Below are positions 23,401-31,685 of a DNA stretch of 64,000 nucleotides, one piece after another. The notes beneath the pieces are model-generated. The model searched no databases, was not told where the DNA came from, and saw only the letters and a program-made list of their open reading frames with translations. The position numbers and the translations under genes are program-made. The stretch lies in contig NZ_CSTD01000001.1 in assembly GCF_001053185.1 (NCBI RefSeq), positions 1,234,333-1,298,332 of the forward strand, written 5' to 3'. Each line of letters begins with the position of its first letter. Position 1 is the first letter of the stretch. This stretch comes from Mycobacterium bohemicum DSM 44277 (GTDB lineage: Bacteria > Actinomycetota > Actinomycetes > Mycobacteriales > Mycobacteriaceae).

Positions 23401-26400
23401 AGAATCGCGGGGAAGGCCGGGAAGGCGACACCGGTGCACAGGTCCAGCAGCACCGGATGGACCGGCTCGTTACCGAGCTGTTCGGCCAGTTCCTCACCGA
23501 TCGCGATGTCGCCGACCGCCTCACCGTCGCCCGCCCACAGCGATTTGAGCGAGTTGGACCACGTGGGCCCCCACATCAGATCCATGTCGGCGAAGGTGTC
23601 GAACAACTGCTGCGGACGCGTGCGGCCCAACCGCTCACATGCGGCATCGATGGACTCCGTCGGCTCCGATGCCAGGGCATCGTCGGCGCCGGCGACAACC
23701 CGGCCATCGGCGTTCAACGACCACTCGGCGTCGCGCTCACCGTAGGGGCGGCTGTGCACCTGGAAGGTCCAGCCGCCCTCATCCTCGGCCGGATGCATGG
23801 TCAGCTGCACTTCGCGGGAATGCTTGTCCGGCAGAATGATCGGCTCATAGAAGAAGACATTGCGCACCTGCGCGGGTGTCCCCACCGCGGCGAGCGCCAT
23901 CGTCGCGTACGTCGCGCCCGGAACGACGACGGTGCCATAGATGACGTGATGCGCCAGCCACGGTTGCGTGTTGACGGACCACCGGCTGGTGTAGACGGTA
24001 TCGCCGGAGGCGAGATCTTTTGCGCTCCCCAGGATTCCGGATCCGGCCGCACCCTGCCCGTCGATGCCGCGGATGTCGGCATTCTTGGGCCAGAAGCGGC
24101 GGCGTTGGAACGCATAGGTGGGCAGCGCCAGCTTGTGGCGCGGCCGGTGGTACAGCGCGGCGAACGCGGGCCGGTGGCCGCTGACGTAGGCGCCGGCCAG
24201 CGCTTCCGCCATCTGGCGCCGGGCGTCCGCGTCCTTGCGGAGGCACACGATCGCGCGCGGAGCGGGCGAGGAATCCGGCCATGCCTGCGCCGCGGCGTTG
24301 GTCAGGACCGGTTGCGGACCGATCTCCATCAACACCGAGCAACCCAGCGCCGCGACGGTGCGCACGCTCTCGGCGAACTGCACCGGTTGCCGGGAGTGCC
24401 GCCGCCAATACTGCGCGTCCAGCGGCGTTTCCGCGGTGAGCAGCGCGCCCGTCCGGTTGCACACCAGGGGCATGGTGGGGACGGCGAACTCGAATCCCTT
24501 TGCGTACGACTCGAACTCGTCGAGCACCGGCTCCAGCAGTTCGGAATGGAACGCGTGGCTGGTGTCCAGCCACGTGCACCGCATTCCGTCGGCGCTCAAC
24601 TTCGCGACGATGTCTTCCAGATCCGCGCCGGGACCCGACAGCACCGTGTTGGGGCCGTTGTAGGCCGCGACCGAGATGTGCGGGAATTCCTCCGCGGCCC
24701 GCTCCACTCGCTGGGCGTCGGCGAACACCGCCACCATCCGTCCGCCCTCGGGCAGACTGCCGAACAGCCGGCCGCGCTCGGCGATCAGGCGCGCCCCGTC
24801 CTCGAGGCTGAACACGCCCGCCACGCACGCCGCGGCATACTGGCCCACGCTGTGCCCCAGCACCACGTCGGGCTCGATACCCCACGACTGCCACAGCCGC
24901 GCCAGGCCCATCTCGACCGCAAACAGCGCCGGCTGCGCAAAGGAGGTGTGCCGCAGGGTTTCTCCCGCGTCGCTGGACGTGTCGAACAGCACCTCCAGCA
25001 GTGGACGCGGCAGCATCCCGTCGACCGCCTCCGCGCACCGCCTGACGGTCTCGGCGAACACCGGTTCGGTGTCGAACAGTTCGCGCGCCATCCCCGGGTA
25101 CTGGCTGCCCTGCCCGGTGAACAACCACGCCGTCTTCGGCGGGTCTCCGCACTCGCCGCGCATCGCGCCCGGGCCCAGCCGGTTCTCGGCCAACCCGTGC
25201 AGGAGTTCGCGCGCGCCGTCGACCGATTCCACGACCAGCGCGGCCCGGTGTTCGAAATGCGAACGCCCGACGGCGGCGGTGAAGCACACGTCCGCGATGT
25301 CGACGTCGGGGTGCTGATCCAGCCAGCCCGCGTAGCGTTGCGCCAGCGCGGCCAGCGCCTGCGGTGAGCGGGCCGACAGCGGCAGCACGTTGACGAGGTC
25401 ATGGCCGCTCTCGGGTTCCGCGGTGTCGCCGGGCGAAACGTCGTGTGCCACCGCCGTGGCCGGCGGAGCCTCCTCGATCAGGACGTGTGCGTTCGTACCG
25501 GAGAACCCGAAGGAGCTCGTCCCGGCGCGGCGCGGCCTGCCGTTGGCGTGCCACGGAATCGGCTTGTCCACCACCCGCACCGGCAGGGAATCCCACGGGA
25601 TGTGCGGCGACGGGTTCTCGAAGTGCAGGATCTGCGGCAGGACTCCGTGCTGCAGGGACAGCACGACCTTGATCAGGCCGGCGATCCCCGCCGCCGACTC
25701 GAGGTGGCCGATGTTGGTCTTCACCGACCCGATCAGCAGCGGCCGGTTCGGGTCGCGGCCGACACCGTAGGCGGCCGCGGCGGCCTGGACTTCGATCGGG
25801 TCACCCAGCGAGGTGCCCGTGCCGTGCGCCTCCAGGTAGTCGACGTCCCCGCCGACCAGGCCGGCGCGCGCCAGCGTCGCGGCGATGAGCCGTTGCTGCG
25901 CACCACCATTGGGCACCGTCAGACCGCTGGAAGCGCCGTCCTGGTTGACCGCGCTCCCGCGGATGACCGCGCAGATCTGGTCGCCGTCGCGCTCGGCGTC
26001 GCTGAGCCGCTTGAGCACCAGGATCCCGCAGCCTTCACTGCGCGCGTAGCCGTTCGCCCTGGCGTCGAAGGTCTTGCACCGACCGTCGGCGGCAAGCATC
26101 CTGGCGCGCGCGGTGGCAACGATCGACGCCGGGCTCACCAGGACGTTCACCCCGCCGGCCAGCGCCATGTCGCAGTCGCCGGAATGCAATGCCTGGCAGG
26201 CCTGATGGACCGCGACCAGCGACGCGCTGCACGCGGTATCCACCGCCATCGCGGGCCCTTCCAGCCCGAGCGCGAACGCCACCCGGCCCGCGATCACGTT
26301 GAGCGCGTTGCCCGTAATGAAATGGGCCTCGATGGTCTCGACCGAGTTGGCGTTGAGCAACTGCGAGTACTCGTTGGCGGCCACGCCCACGAACACGCCG

Positions 26401-29400
26401 GTTCGGCTGCCGCGCAACCCCGCGGGCGAGTACCCGGCGCGCTCCAGTCCCTCCCACGCGATTTCCAGCATCAACCGCTGCTGCGGATCCATCCACACGG
26501 CCTCGCGCGGGGAGATGCCGAAGAACTCCGGGTCGAATCCGTCGATCTTGTCGAGATATCCGCCGTAGCGGGTGTAGATCTTGCCCGGCGCCTCGGGATC
26601 CGGGTCGTAGTACTCATCGACGTCGAACCGGTCGTCCGGGATCTCCCGGATCGCGTCGACGCCCCCGGACAGCAGCTCCCAGTAGCTTTCGGGATCGGGC
26701 GCACCCGGGAAGCGGCAGGCCACCGCGACGATCGCGATCGGCTCGTCCGTGCGCCCCGTTGTCTGCGTCACCGGGGCCGCCACCGGCGCCGCTTGCGCGG
26801 CCGCCGGGGCATTGAGGCTAAGGACGTCGTTGATGAGGAAATTCGCGACGTCGGTGATGCGCGGGTAGTCCATCGCCAGGGTGGCCGGCAGTTCCTTGCC
26901 CACGGCCCGTTCCAGTCGGCGGCGCAGTTCGACGGCCATCAGCGAATCCATACCGAGGTCGAAAAGTCCGGCCTCCTCGCGGATTTCCGCGGGGTCGATC
27001 CGGGTCACCTCGGCGACGGCGTCGCGCAGATAGTCCACGACCAGTTTCTTGCGCTGCTGCACCGGGGCCGCGGTGAGCCGTTCGACCAGTTGGGTGGTCC
27101 CCGACGCCGCCAGCTCGGGCGCGGAGTCGGGCACCTCCTGCTGCAGCTCCGTCAGGAAGCCCCGCTTGCCCGCCATTTGGTACAGCGGCAGGAAGCTGGC
27201 CCAGTCGATCTTGGCCACCACGCCTTGCGGCGACGACCCGCCCATCACGTCGGCCATTCCCGCGAGTGCGTCGGCGGGTGACAGCGGCCGGACGCCGCGC
27301 TTGTCCAGTTGCGCTCGGGCGGCCTCGTCGGCCATGCCGGCCGCCGACCAGGGGCCGAAGTTGACGCTGACGTAACCGTGCTCGCGCTGCTGCCAGGCCA
27401 GCCCGTCAAGGAACGCGTTGGCCGCGCTGTATGCGCTCTGGCCACCGCTGCCCCACACCCCGGAGATCGAGGAGGTGCACAGGAAGAAGTCGAGCTTCAT
27501 GTCCGCGATGGCTTCGGTCAAATGCCATGCGCCCCAGACCTTTCCGGCGAACACCCGGTCTATCTCGGCGTCGTCCAGGGTTTGCAGCGGGGTGTTGCCG
27601 ATCTCGCCGGCGGCGTGCACGATGCCGGCCAGCGGCGGCAGTTCGGCCTGAATCGTCGACACGAGGCGAGCGACGTCGTGCAGGTCGGCGACATCGGCCG
27701 TGATCACGCGGACGTCGCAGCCGTGCTGGTCGTGCAGCGCCTGGATGCGCTGCTGTGCGGCGTCGCCGGGTGTGCGCCGGCTGGTCAGCACCAGATGCCG
27801 GGCACCGTGGGCGGCCAGGTATCCGGCGATCTCCATCCCGACGCCGCCGAGCCCACCGGTGACCAAATAGGTTGCGTCATCGCGTAGTGCCAGCGGCTTG
27901 GCGGCCGGTTGCCCGGATCGCCGCGTGAGCCGGGGAACGTACACCGCTTGTTCGCGCAGGGCGATCTGGTCTTCCGAACTGGCCGAGCCGCGCGGTGCGG
28001 CGACCATCCGGTCGATCAACCGCGACCACACCCCGTCGTCCGGGGCACCGGCGGCAGGCAGGTCCACCAGCCCGCCCCACAGTCGTGGGTATTCCAGGGC
28101 GGCGGCGCGGCCGAAGCCCCACAGGCAGGTCTGCACCGGTGACACGGCGTCGGAGTTGGTGACCCGTTGCGCACCGCGGGTCACCAGCCAGATGGGTGCG
28201 CGCAGTTCGGCGGTGGCCGCGGCGCGGAACAGTCGCCGGGTGCCGCCGAGGACACGGTGTTGCATCCGCAGCAGCGATCGCGTCGAGGTTGCGGTGTCGG
28301 AGTCGAGCGCCGCGAGAAGCACGATGCGCAGCTCCGGTTCCTCCGCCGCCGCCGCGCGCAACGCCGTTGCCAGCCGCTCCTCGTCCGCGTCGGACACCGG
28401 CAGCCCGATGATCCGGTGCCGGTGGCCACCCGCGGTCAGGGCGTCGACCACGGGCTGCGCCGCCCCGGCGTCGTCGCCGATCAACAGCCAGCCGGATCCC
28501 TCACCGGCCTTCGCGCTCGAGGCAGCGGACTTCTCCCACCGGATCTCGTAGCGGGAGTCCGCGATCGACTGCACGCTGCGTTCTTGGTTGTGTTGTGCCG
28601 CAAGCTGTTTGAGCATCTCGACGGGCTGTTGATTGCCGTTGCCGCCGAGCAGTGCGGCGAGCTCGTCGAACCGGCCGTCCTCGAGAAGCCGGACGGTTTC
28701 GGTGCGCGCGGCCGCCACCTGGGTCGGGGCGTGGGCGGGCGTGACCCGCTGCTCCTTGAACCAGTACTGGCGGTGCTGGAACGGATAGGTCGGCAGGTCG
28801 AGCTTGCGCGCCGGCCCCGCGAGGGCGCCGAAGTCGGGCCGGTGGCCGACGATGTAGGCGTTGGCCAGGGCTTCGGTGATCTGGCGATGGTCGGCGATGT
28901 TCTTGCGCATCGACGCGACCGCCCGCGGTGCGGTGGCCGGGTCGGGCCAGGCGCGCAGGGCCGCGGCGGTCAGGATCGGCTGCGGGCCGATCTCCAGCAG
29001 CATCGTGCAGTGCAGGTCGGCCAGGGTGTGCACGCTCTTGGCGAACTCGACCGGCTGCCGCGCGTGGCGGCGCCAGTACGCGCCGTCCAGTTTCGCGCTT
29101 CTGCCCAGCGCGGCACCGGTGCGGTTGCAGACCAGCGTCCGCTGCGGCGCGCCGAAGGTGAACCGATTCGCATACGACTCGAACTCGTCGAGGACCGGAT
29201 CCAGCAGCGCCGAATGGAAGGCGTGACTGGTGTCGAGCCAGTCACAGCGCACGCCGTCGTCCTCCAGGCCGGCCACCGCCCGCTCCAGATCCTCGACGGG
29301 TCCCGACAGCACGGTGTTGGCGCCGTTGTACGCGGCCACCGACAGGCTCGGGAACTCGTCGGTCAGGCTCTCCACCCGCTCGGCGGCGGCGAAGACCGCG

Positions 29401-31451
29401 ACCATCCGCCCGCCGTCGGGCAGGCTGCCGAACAGGCGCCCGCGCTCGGCCAGCAGCTGGGCCCCGTCCTCGAGGCTGAACACGCCGGCGACGCAGGCCG
29501 CCGTGTATTGGCCGACGCTGTGTCCGATCACCACGTCGGGTTCGAAGCCCCACGACTGCCACAGGCGGGCCAGGCCCATCTCCACCGCGAACAAGGCGGG
29601 CTGCGCATAGCTGGTCAGCCGCAAAGTGTCGTCGCCGTCCGGATCGAAAATCACGTCCAGCAGGGGCTTTTCGAGCACGCCGGCGACGGCCGCCGCGCAC
29701 TGGGTCATCGTCTCGGCGAACACCGGCTCGGTCTCGAAGAGCTCACGCGCCATGCCGGCGTACTGGCTGCCCTGTCCCGTGAACAACCACGCCGTCTTCG
29801 GCCGGTCGGTGCACTCCCCGCGCAGCAGGCCCGGGGCCGGACGCTCGTCGGCGAGCGCGGCGAGTTGCTCGCGCGCGGATTCCATCGAATTGACCACGAT
29901 GGCGGCCCGGTGCTCGAAGTGCGAGCGCCCCGACCCCGCGGTGAGGCACACGTCGGCCAGCGAGGCGTCGGGGTGGTCGGCCAGCCAACTGCCGTATGCC
30001 TTGGCGAGCTCCGCCAGGGCGGCCGGGCTGCGCGCCGAGAGCGGCAACAGGCTGAACCGCCGGTCGTCGGACGGGGTCGCGGGCGCGCCGACGTGGCTCG
30101 CCTCGGGGGCTTCCTCGAGAATGACGTGCGCGTTGGTTCCGGAGAATCCGAACGAGCTGATCCCGGCGATGCGGGGCCGCCCGTCGCGCGCCCACGGCAC
30201 CGCCTCGTCGACCACCCGCACCGGGAGCCGGTCCCAGGGAATGTGCGGCGACGGTTTGCTGAAGTTCAGGTGCTTCGGCAACACCTCGTGCTCGAACGAC
30301 AGGATGACCTTGATCAGGCCCGCGATCCCCGCGGCCGCTTCCAGGTGCCCGATGTTGGTCTTCACCGACCCGATCAGCAGCGGTCGGTCGGCGTCGCGTC
30401 CCTTGCCCAGTGCCGCACCGGCGGCCTGGACTTCGATCGGGTCACCCAGCGAGGTGCCGGTCCCGTGCGCCTCCAGGTAACCCACCTCGCCGGGCGAGAC
30501 ACCCGCGCACTGCAGCGCCTCGGCGATCACGCGCTGCTGGGCGACGCCGTTGGGCACCGTCAGGCCACCCGAGGCGCCGTCCTGGTTGACCGCGCTGCCC
30601 CGGATGACGGCCCGAATCCGGTCACCGTCTCGGATCGCGTCCTCGAGTCGTTTCACGACGACGACGCCGCAGCCCTCGCCGCGCACGTACCCGTCGGCGG
30701 CCGCGTCGAAGGTCTTGCACCGGCCGTCGGGGGCCAGCATGTGGGCGTGGGAGAACGTCATCGCGGTCTTCGCGCTGAGCAACACGTTGACGCCGCCGGC
30801 GAGCGCGAGGTCGCACTCCCCGAAACGCAGCGACTGGCACGCCTGATGGACCGCCACCAGCGAGGAGCTGCAAGCCGTGTCGACGGACACCGCCGGGCCC
30901 TGCAGCCCGAGCCCGTAGCTGATCCGGCCCGCCCCCGCCGCGGACGACGTCCCGATCGCGACGTACGCCTCGATCTCCTCGTAACTCAGCTGTTCGGAAA
31001 TCAGTCCGAGGTAGTCGTGGGTGCCCAGGCCCATGAACACACCGGTCTTGGTGTTGGCCAGGGCCGACGGCGCGGTGCCCGAATGTTCGACGGCTTGCCA
31101 CGCGGTCTCCAGCAGGATCCGGTGCTGGGGGTCGATCAGCATGGTTTCGCGGTTCGACAGCCCGAAGAACGGCGCGTCGAATCCGGTCACGTCCTCGATG
31201 AAGCCCGCCCGGCGGCTGACGATCTTGCCGGGCGCGTCGGGGTCCGGGTCGTAGAATTCGTCGACGTCCCAGCGGTCCGGCGGCACCTCCGACAGGGCAT
31301 CCCGCCCCTGCTGCAGCACGTCCCAGAACGCGTCCGCGTCAGGGGCGCCCGGAAGGCGCACCGCGTAGCCGACGATCGCGAAACGGTCGCCCGTCCCCTG
31401 CGATCCGCGCGCACGCTGCGGTGCCTCATCGCGATTTTGCAGATCGGTCAT
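20427..31451 (-). CDS. Bimodular type I polyketide synthase: KS-AT-KR-ACP / KS-AT-DH-ER-KR-ACP (3674 aa)
   Basis: Module 1: KS (22-450, DTACSSS near 190), AT (555-860, GHSVGQ near 645, HAFH near 744), KR (about 1193-1400), ACP (LGMDSL near 1500). Module 2: KS (1570-2000, DTACSAS near 1740), AT (2100-2390, HAFH motif), DH (2480-2755, HVIYGTVVVP), ER (2990-3300, nucleotide loop GGVGLAA), KR (3310-3490), ACP (LGTDSL near 3615). HAFH in both ATs indicates malonyl-CoA. Module 1 has only the structural part of KR between AT and KR, no DH. The predicted outcome is a saturated chain with a 5-hydroxyl. There is no loading domain and no thioesterase, so a starter must be delivered and the product handed on. 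The ATG at 31451 overlaps the stop of a 30-codon leader ORF (ATGA), implying coupled translation. Confidence 0.93.
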   Translation of the reverse strand: MTDLQNRDEAPQRARGSQGTGDRFAIVGYAVRLPGAPDADAFWDVLQQGRDALSEVPPDRWDVDEFYDPDPDAPGKIVSRRAGFIEDVTGFDAPFFGLSNRETMLIDPQHRILLETAWQAVEHSGTAPSALANTKTGVFMGLGTHDYLGLISEQLSYEEIEAYVAIGTSSAAGAGRISYGLGLQGPAVSVDTACSSSLVAVHQACQSLRFGECDLALAGGVNVLLSAKTAMTFSHAHMLAPDGRCKTFDAAADGYVRGEGCGVVVVKRLEDAIRDGDRIRAVIRGSAVNQDGASGGLTVPNGVAQQRVIAEALQCAGVSPGEVGYLEAHGTGTSLGDPIEVQAAGAALGKGRDADRPLLIGSVKTNIGHLEAAAGIAGLIKVILSFEHEVLPKHLNFSKPSPHIPWDRLPVRVVDEAVPWARDGRPRIAGISSFGFSGTNAHVILEEAPEASHVGAPATPSDDRRFSLLPLSARSPAALAELAKAYGSWLADHPDASLADVCLTAGSGRSHFEHRAAIVVNSMESAREQLAALADERPAPGLLRGECTDRPKTAWLFTGQGSQYAGMARELFETEPVFAETMTQCAAAVAGVLEKPLLDVIFDPDGDDTLRLTSYAQPALFAVEMGLARLWQSWGFEPDVVIGHSVGQYTAACVAGVFSLEDGAQLLAERGRLFGSLPDGGRMVAVFAAAERVESLTDEFPSLSVAAYNGANTVLSGPVEDLERAVAGLEDDGVRCDWLDTSHAFHSALLDPVLDEFESYANRFTFGAPQRTLVCNRTGAALGRSAKLDGAYWRRHARQPVEFAKSVHTLADLHCTMLLEIGPQPILTAAALRAWPDPATAPRAVASMRKNIADHRQITEALANAYIVGHRPDFGALAGPARKLDLPTYPFQHRQYWFKEQRVTPAHAPTQVAAARTETVRLLEDGRFDELAALLGGNGNQQPVEMLKQLAAQHNQERSVQSIADSRYEIRWEKSAASSAKAGEGSGWLLIGDDAGAAQPVVDALTAGGHRHRIIGLPVSDADEERLATALRAAAAEEPELRIVLLAALDSDTATSTRSLLRMQHRVLGGTRRLFRAAATAELRAPIWLVTRGAQRVTNSDAVSPVQTCLWGFGRAAALEYPRLWGGLVDLPAAGAPDDGVWSRLIDRMVAAPRGSASSEDQIALREQAVYVPRLTRRSGQPAAKPLALRDDATYLVTGGLGGVGMEIAGYLAAHGARHLVLTSRRTPGDAAQQRIQALHDQHGCDVRVITADVADLHDVARLVSTIQAELPPLAGIVHAAGEIGNTPLQTLDDAEIDRVFAGKVWGAWHLTEAIADMKLDFFLCTSSISGVWGSGGQSAYSAANAFLDGLAWQQREHGYVSVNFGPWSAAGMADEAARAQLDKRGVRPLSPADALAGMADVMGGSSPQGVVAKIDWASFLPLYQMAGKRGFLTELQQEVPDSAPELAASGTTQLVERLTAAPVQQRKKLVVDYLRDAVAEVTRIDPAEIREEAGLFDLGMDSLMAVELRRRLERAVGKELPATLAMDYPRITDVANFLINDVLSLNAPAAAQAAPVAAPVTQTTGRTDEPIAIVAVACRFPGAPDPESYWELLSGGVDAIREIPDDRFDVDEYYDPDPEAPGKIYTRYGGYLDKIDGFDPEFFGISPREAVWMDPQQRLMLEIAWEGLERAGYSPAGLRGSRTGVFVGVAANEYSQLLNANSVETIEAHFITGNALNVIAGRVAFALGLEGPAMAVDTACSASLVAVHQACQALHSGDCDMALAGGVNVLVSPASIVATARARMLAADGRCKTFDARANGYARSEGCGILVLKRLSDAERDGDQICAVIRGSAVNQDGASSGLTVPNGGAQQRLIAATLARAGLVGGDVDYLEAHGTGTSLGDPIEVQAAAAAYGVGRDPNRPLLIGSVKTNIGHLESAAGIAGLIKVVLSLQHGVLPQILHFENPSPHIPWDSLPVRVVDKPIPWHANGRPRRAGTSSFGFSGTNAHVLIEEAPPATAVAHDVSPGDTAEPESGHDLVNVLPLSARSPQALAALAQRYAGWLDQHPDVDIADVCFTAAVGRSHFEHRAALVVESVDGARELLHGLAENRLGPGAMRGECGDPPKTAWLFTGQGSQYPGMARELFDTEPVFAETVRRCAEAVDGMLPRPLLEVLFDTSSDAGETLRHTSFAQPALFAVEMGLARLWQSWGIEPDVVLGHSVGQYAAACVAGVFSLEDGARLIAERGRLFGSLPEGGRMVAVFADAQRVERAAEEFPHISVAAYNGPNTVLSGPGADLEDIVAKLSADGMRCTWLDTSHAFHSELLEPVLDEFESYAKGFEFAVPTMPLVCNRTGALLTAETPLDAQYWRRHSRQPVQFAESVRTVAALGCSVLMEIGPQPVLTNAAAQAWPDSSPAPRAIVCLRKDADARRQMAEALAGAYVSGHRPAFAALYHRPRHKLALPTYAFQRRRFWPKNADIRGIDGQGAAGSGILGSAKDLASGDTVYTSRWSVNTQPWLAHHVIYGTVVVPGATYATMALAAVGTPAQVRNVFFYEPIILPDKHSREVQLTMHPAEDEGGWTFQVHSRPYGERDAEWSLNADGRVVAGADDALASEPTESIDAACERLGRTRPQQLFDTFADMDLMWGPTWSNSLKSLWAGDGEAVGDIAIGEELAEQLGNEPVHPVLLDLCTGVAFPAFPAILEAAEGEVPDLFLPLRYGRVVLREKLPKRFYCRARWQSGGSDSETQVFDLDFVDRDGRELGGIREFTVKRAPREALLRGLGGDAARNLYTFGWQEVPPPASGNGAGDGTWLIAGFDELAAKIQRGVALDRAAVSGDAEAWKRLLAEASDRGAPVSGIVWRSNARPDGEESSAELAARLQGEIDRLLTVVQTLQAQQDLKLTGGLWIVTERAVATEPGEPVDPVQSALWGFGRSVITEQPGLHCRLVDCDGFDQAAQSLAGLLGTPADEPELALRQGKYLVPRLLPWARSGHLPVPRGGDYILEPTERGAIDNLHLVGTEVPPPSAGQVQIRVEAAGLNFRDVLNVLGLYPGDPGRVGGGDLCGVVTELGAGVSGFEVGQRVFGLMPGGFATRVNVPAQFLAPVPHGVSAVGAATIPAGALTTRLAFDWAKLGPGDRVLIHAASGGVGLAAIQMAQQRGAIVFATASTYKRATLRKMGVEHIYDSRTTDFADQILADTGGAGVDVVLNSLTNEGFIAATVRATAQGGRFAEIAKRDIWTREQMAAARPDIDYEIIALDACIEHEPERTGQLLAEVADSMARGELAPLAVEVYPVTEAKTAFRRMQQARHIGKIVLQMPKPLQPRGDRSYLITGGLGALGLHTAAHLAQLGAGDIVLTSRSTPDAEAQREIDEITERYRCRIHTFAADVGDEAQITELIGRIREELPPLAGVAHLAGVLDDALLSEQSPERFRKVLSPKAIGGWHLHRLTKNDDLDFFIVYSSASSVLGSPGQANYAAANALLDGLVADRQAQGLPATGVNWGPWAKGGMATSHAARANLSAQGLIPLEPTAALTALDEIVAHGTGQATVIKANWQRAAKGGLGAARPAILDHVLPSAAGASAGDSELLRQLHDVPEAERGSFLTEFLRHEVQNFLRLAQPPAATSRFLELGTDSLMAVEFSNRLIPQFGGAFTINATAVFDYPTIGSLAEYLAAQVPEPDGTESDGAHEPAH

Positions 31452-31540
31452 TTCGCAGCGCCGATCGTCTCGTGCCGCACCTGGTCGACAACCGCGACCA
31501 CAGGGCTGCCACTACCAAAATCGAACGGATTGGTGCTCAA
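31448..31540 (-). CDS. Leader peptide derived from the mbtH-like 5' end (30 aa), coupled to the PKS
   Basis: TTG start at 31540 with GGAG at 31547-31550, 6 nt upstream. The peptide begins (L/M)STNPFD, identical to the MbtH-like protein, then diverges (FGSGSPVV...) and ends in TGA at 31450-31448. The stop overlaps the PKS ATG by four bases (ATGA). At DNA level the identity with the mbtH-like gene runs from about 31595 through this start and its first eight codons. No MbtH fold is left, so the likely role is translational coupling, not A-domain binding. Too short for routine gene calling. Confidence 0.65.
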   Translation of the reverse strand: MSTNPFDFGSGSPVVAVVDQVRHETIGAAK

Positions 31541-31570
31541 CCGTGTCTCCAGACCATTACTCGACATGGG

Positions 31571-31584
31571 TGTAACAAGTTCTA
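31571..31584 (-). promoter_or_regulatory. KstR-like palindromic operator upstream of the leader-PKS operon
   Basis: Minus strand TAGAACTTGTTACA, again matching TnnAACnnGTTnnA and differing by one base from the copy at 18229-18242. The flanks GTATGGTC and CCCATGT are also shared. It lies about 30 nt upstream of the leader TTG, the same geometry as at the mbtH-like gene. Confidence 0.45.
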
Positions 31585-31685
31585 GACCATACTTGCCGGG
31601 TGAGACGGCTGTCACCCGAATCGGCAATTGCTCCCGGCAGGCGCCACAGCGCCTGGCTTCCGGGTTTGATGGCGTCCGTCGCCCA

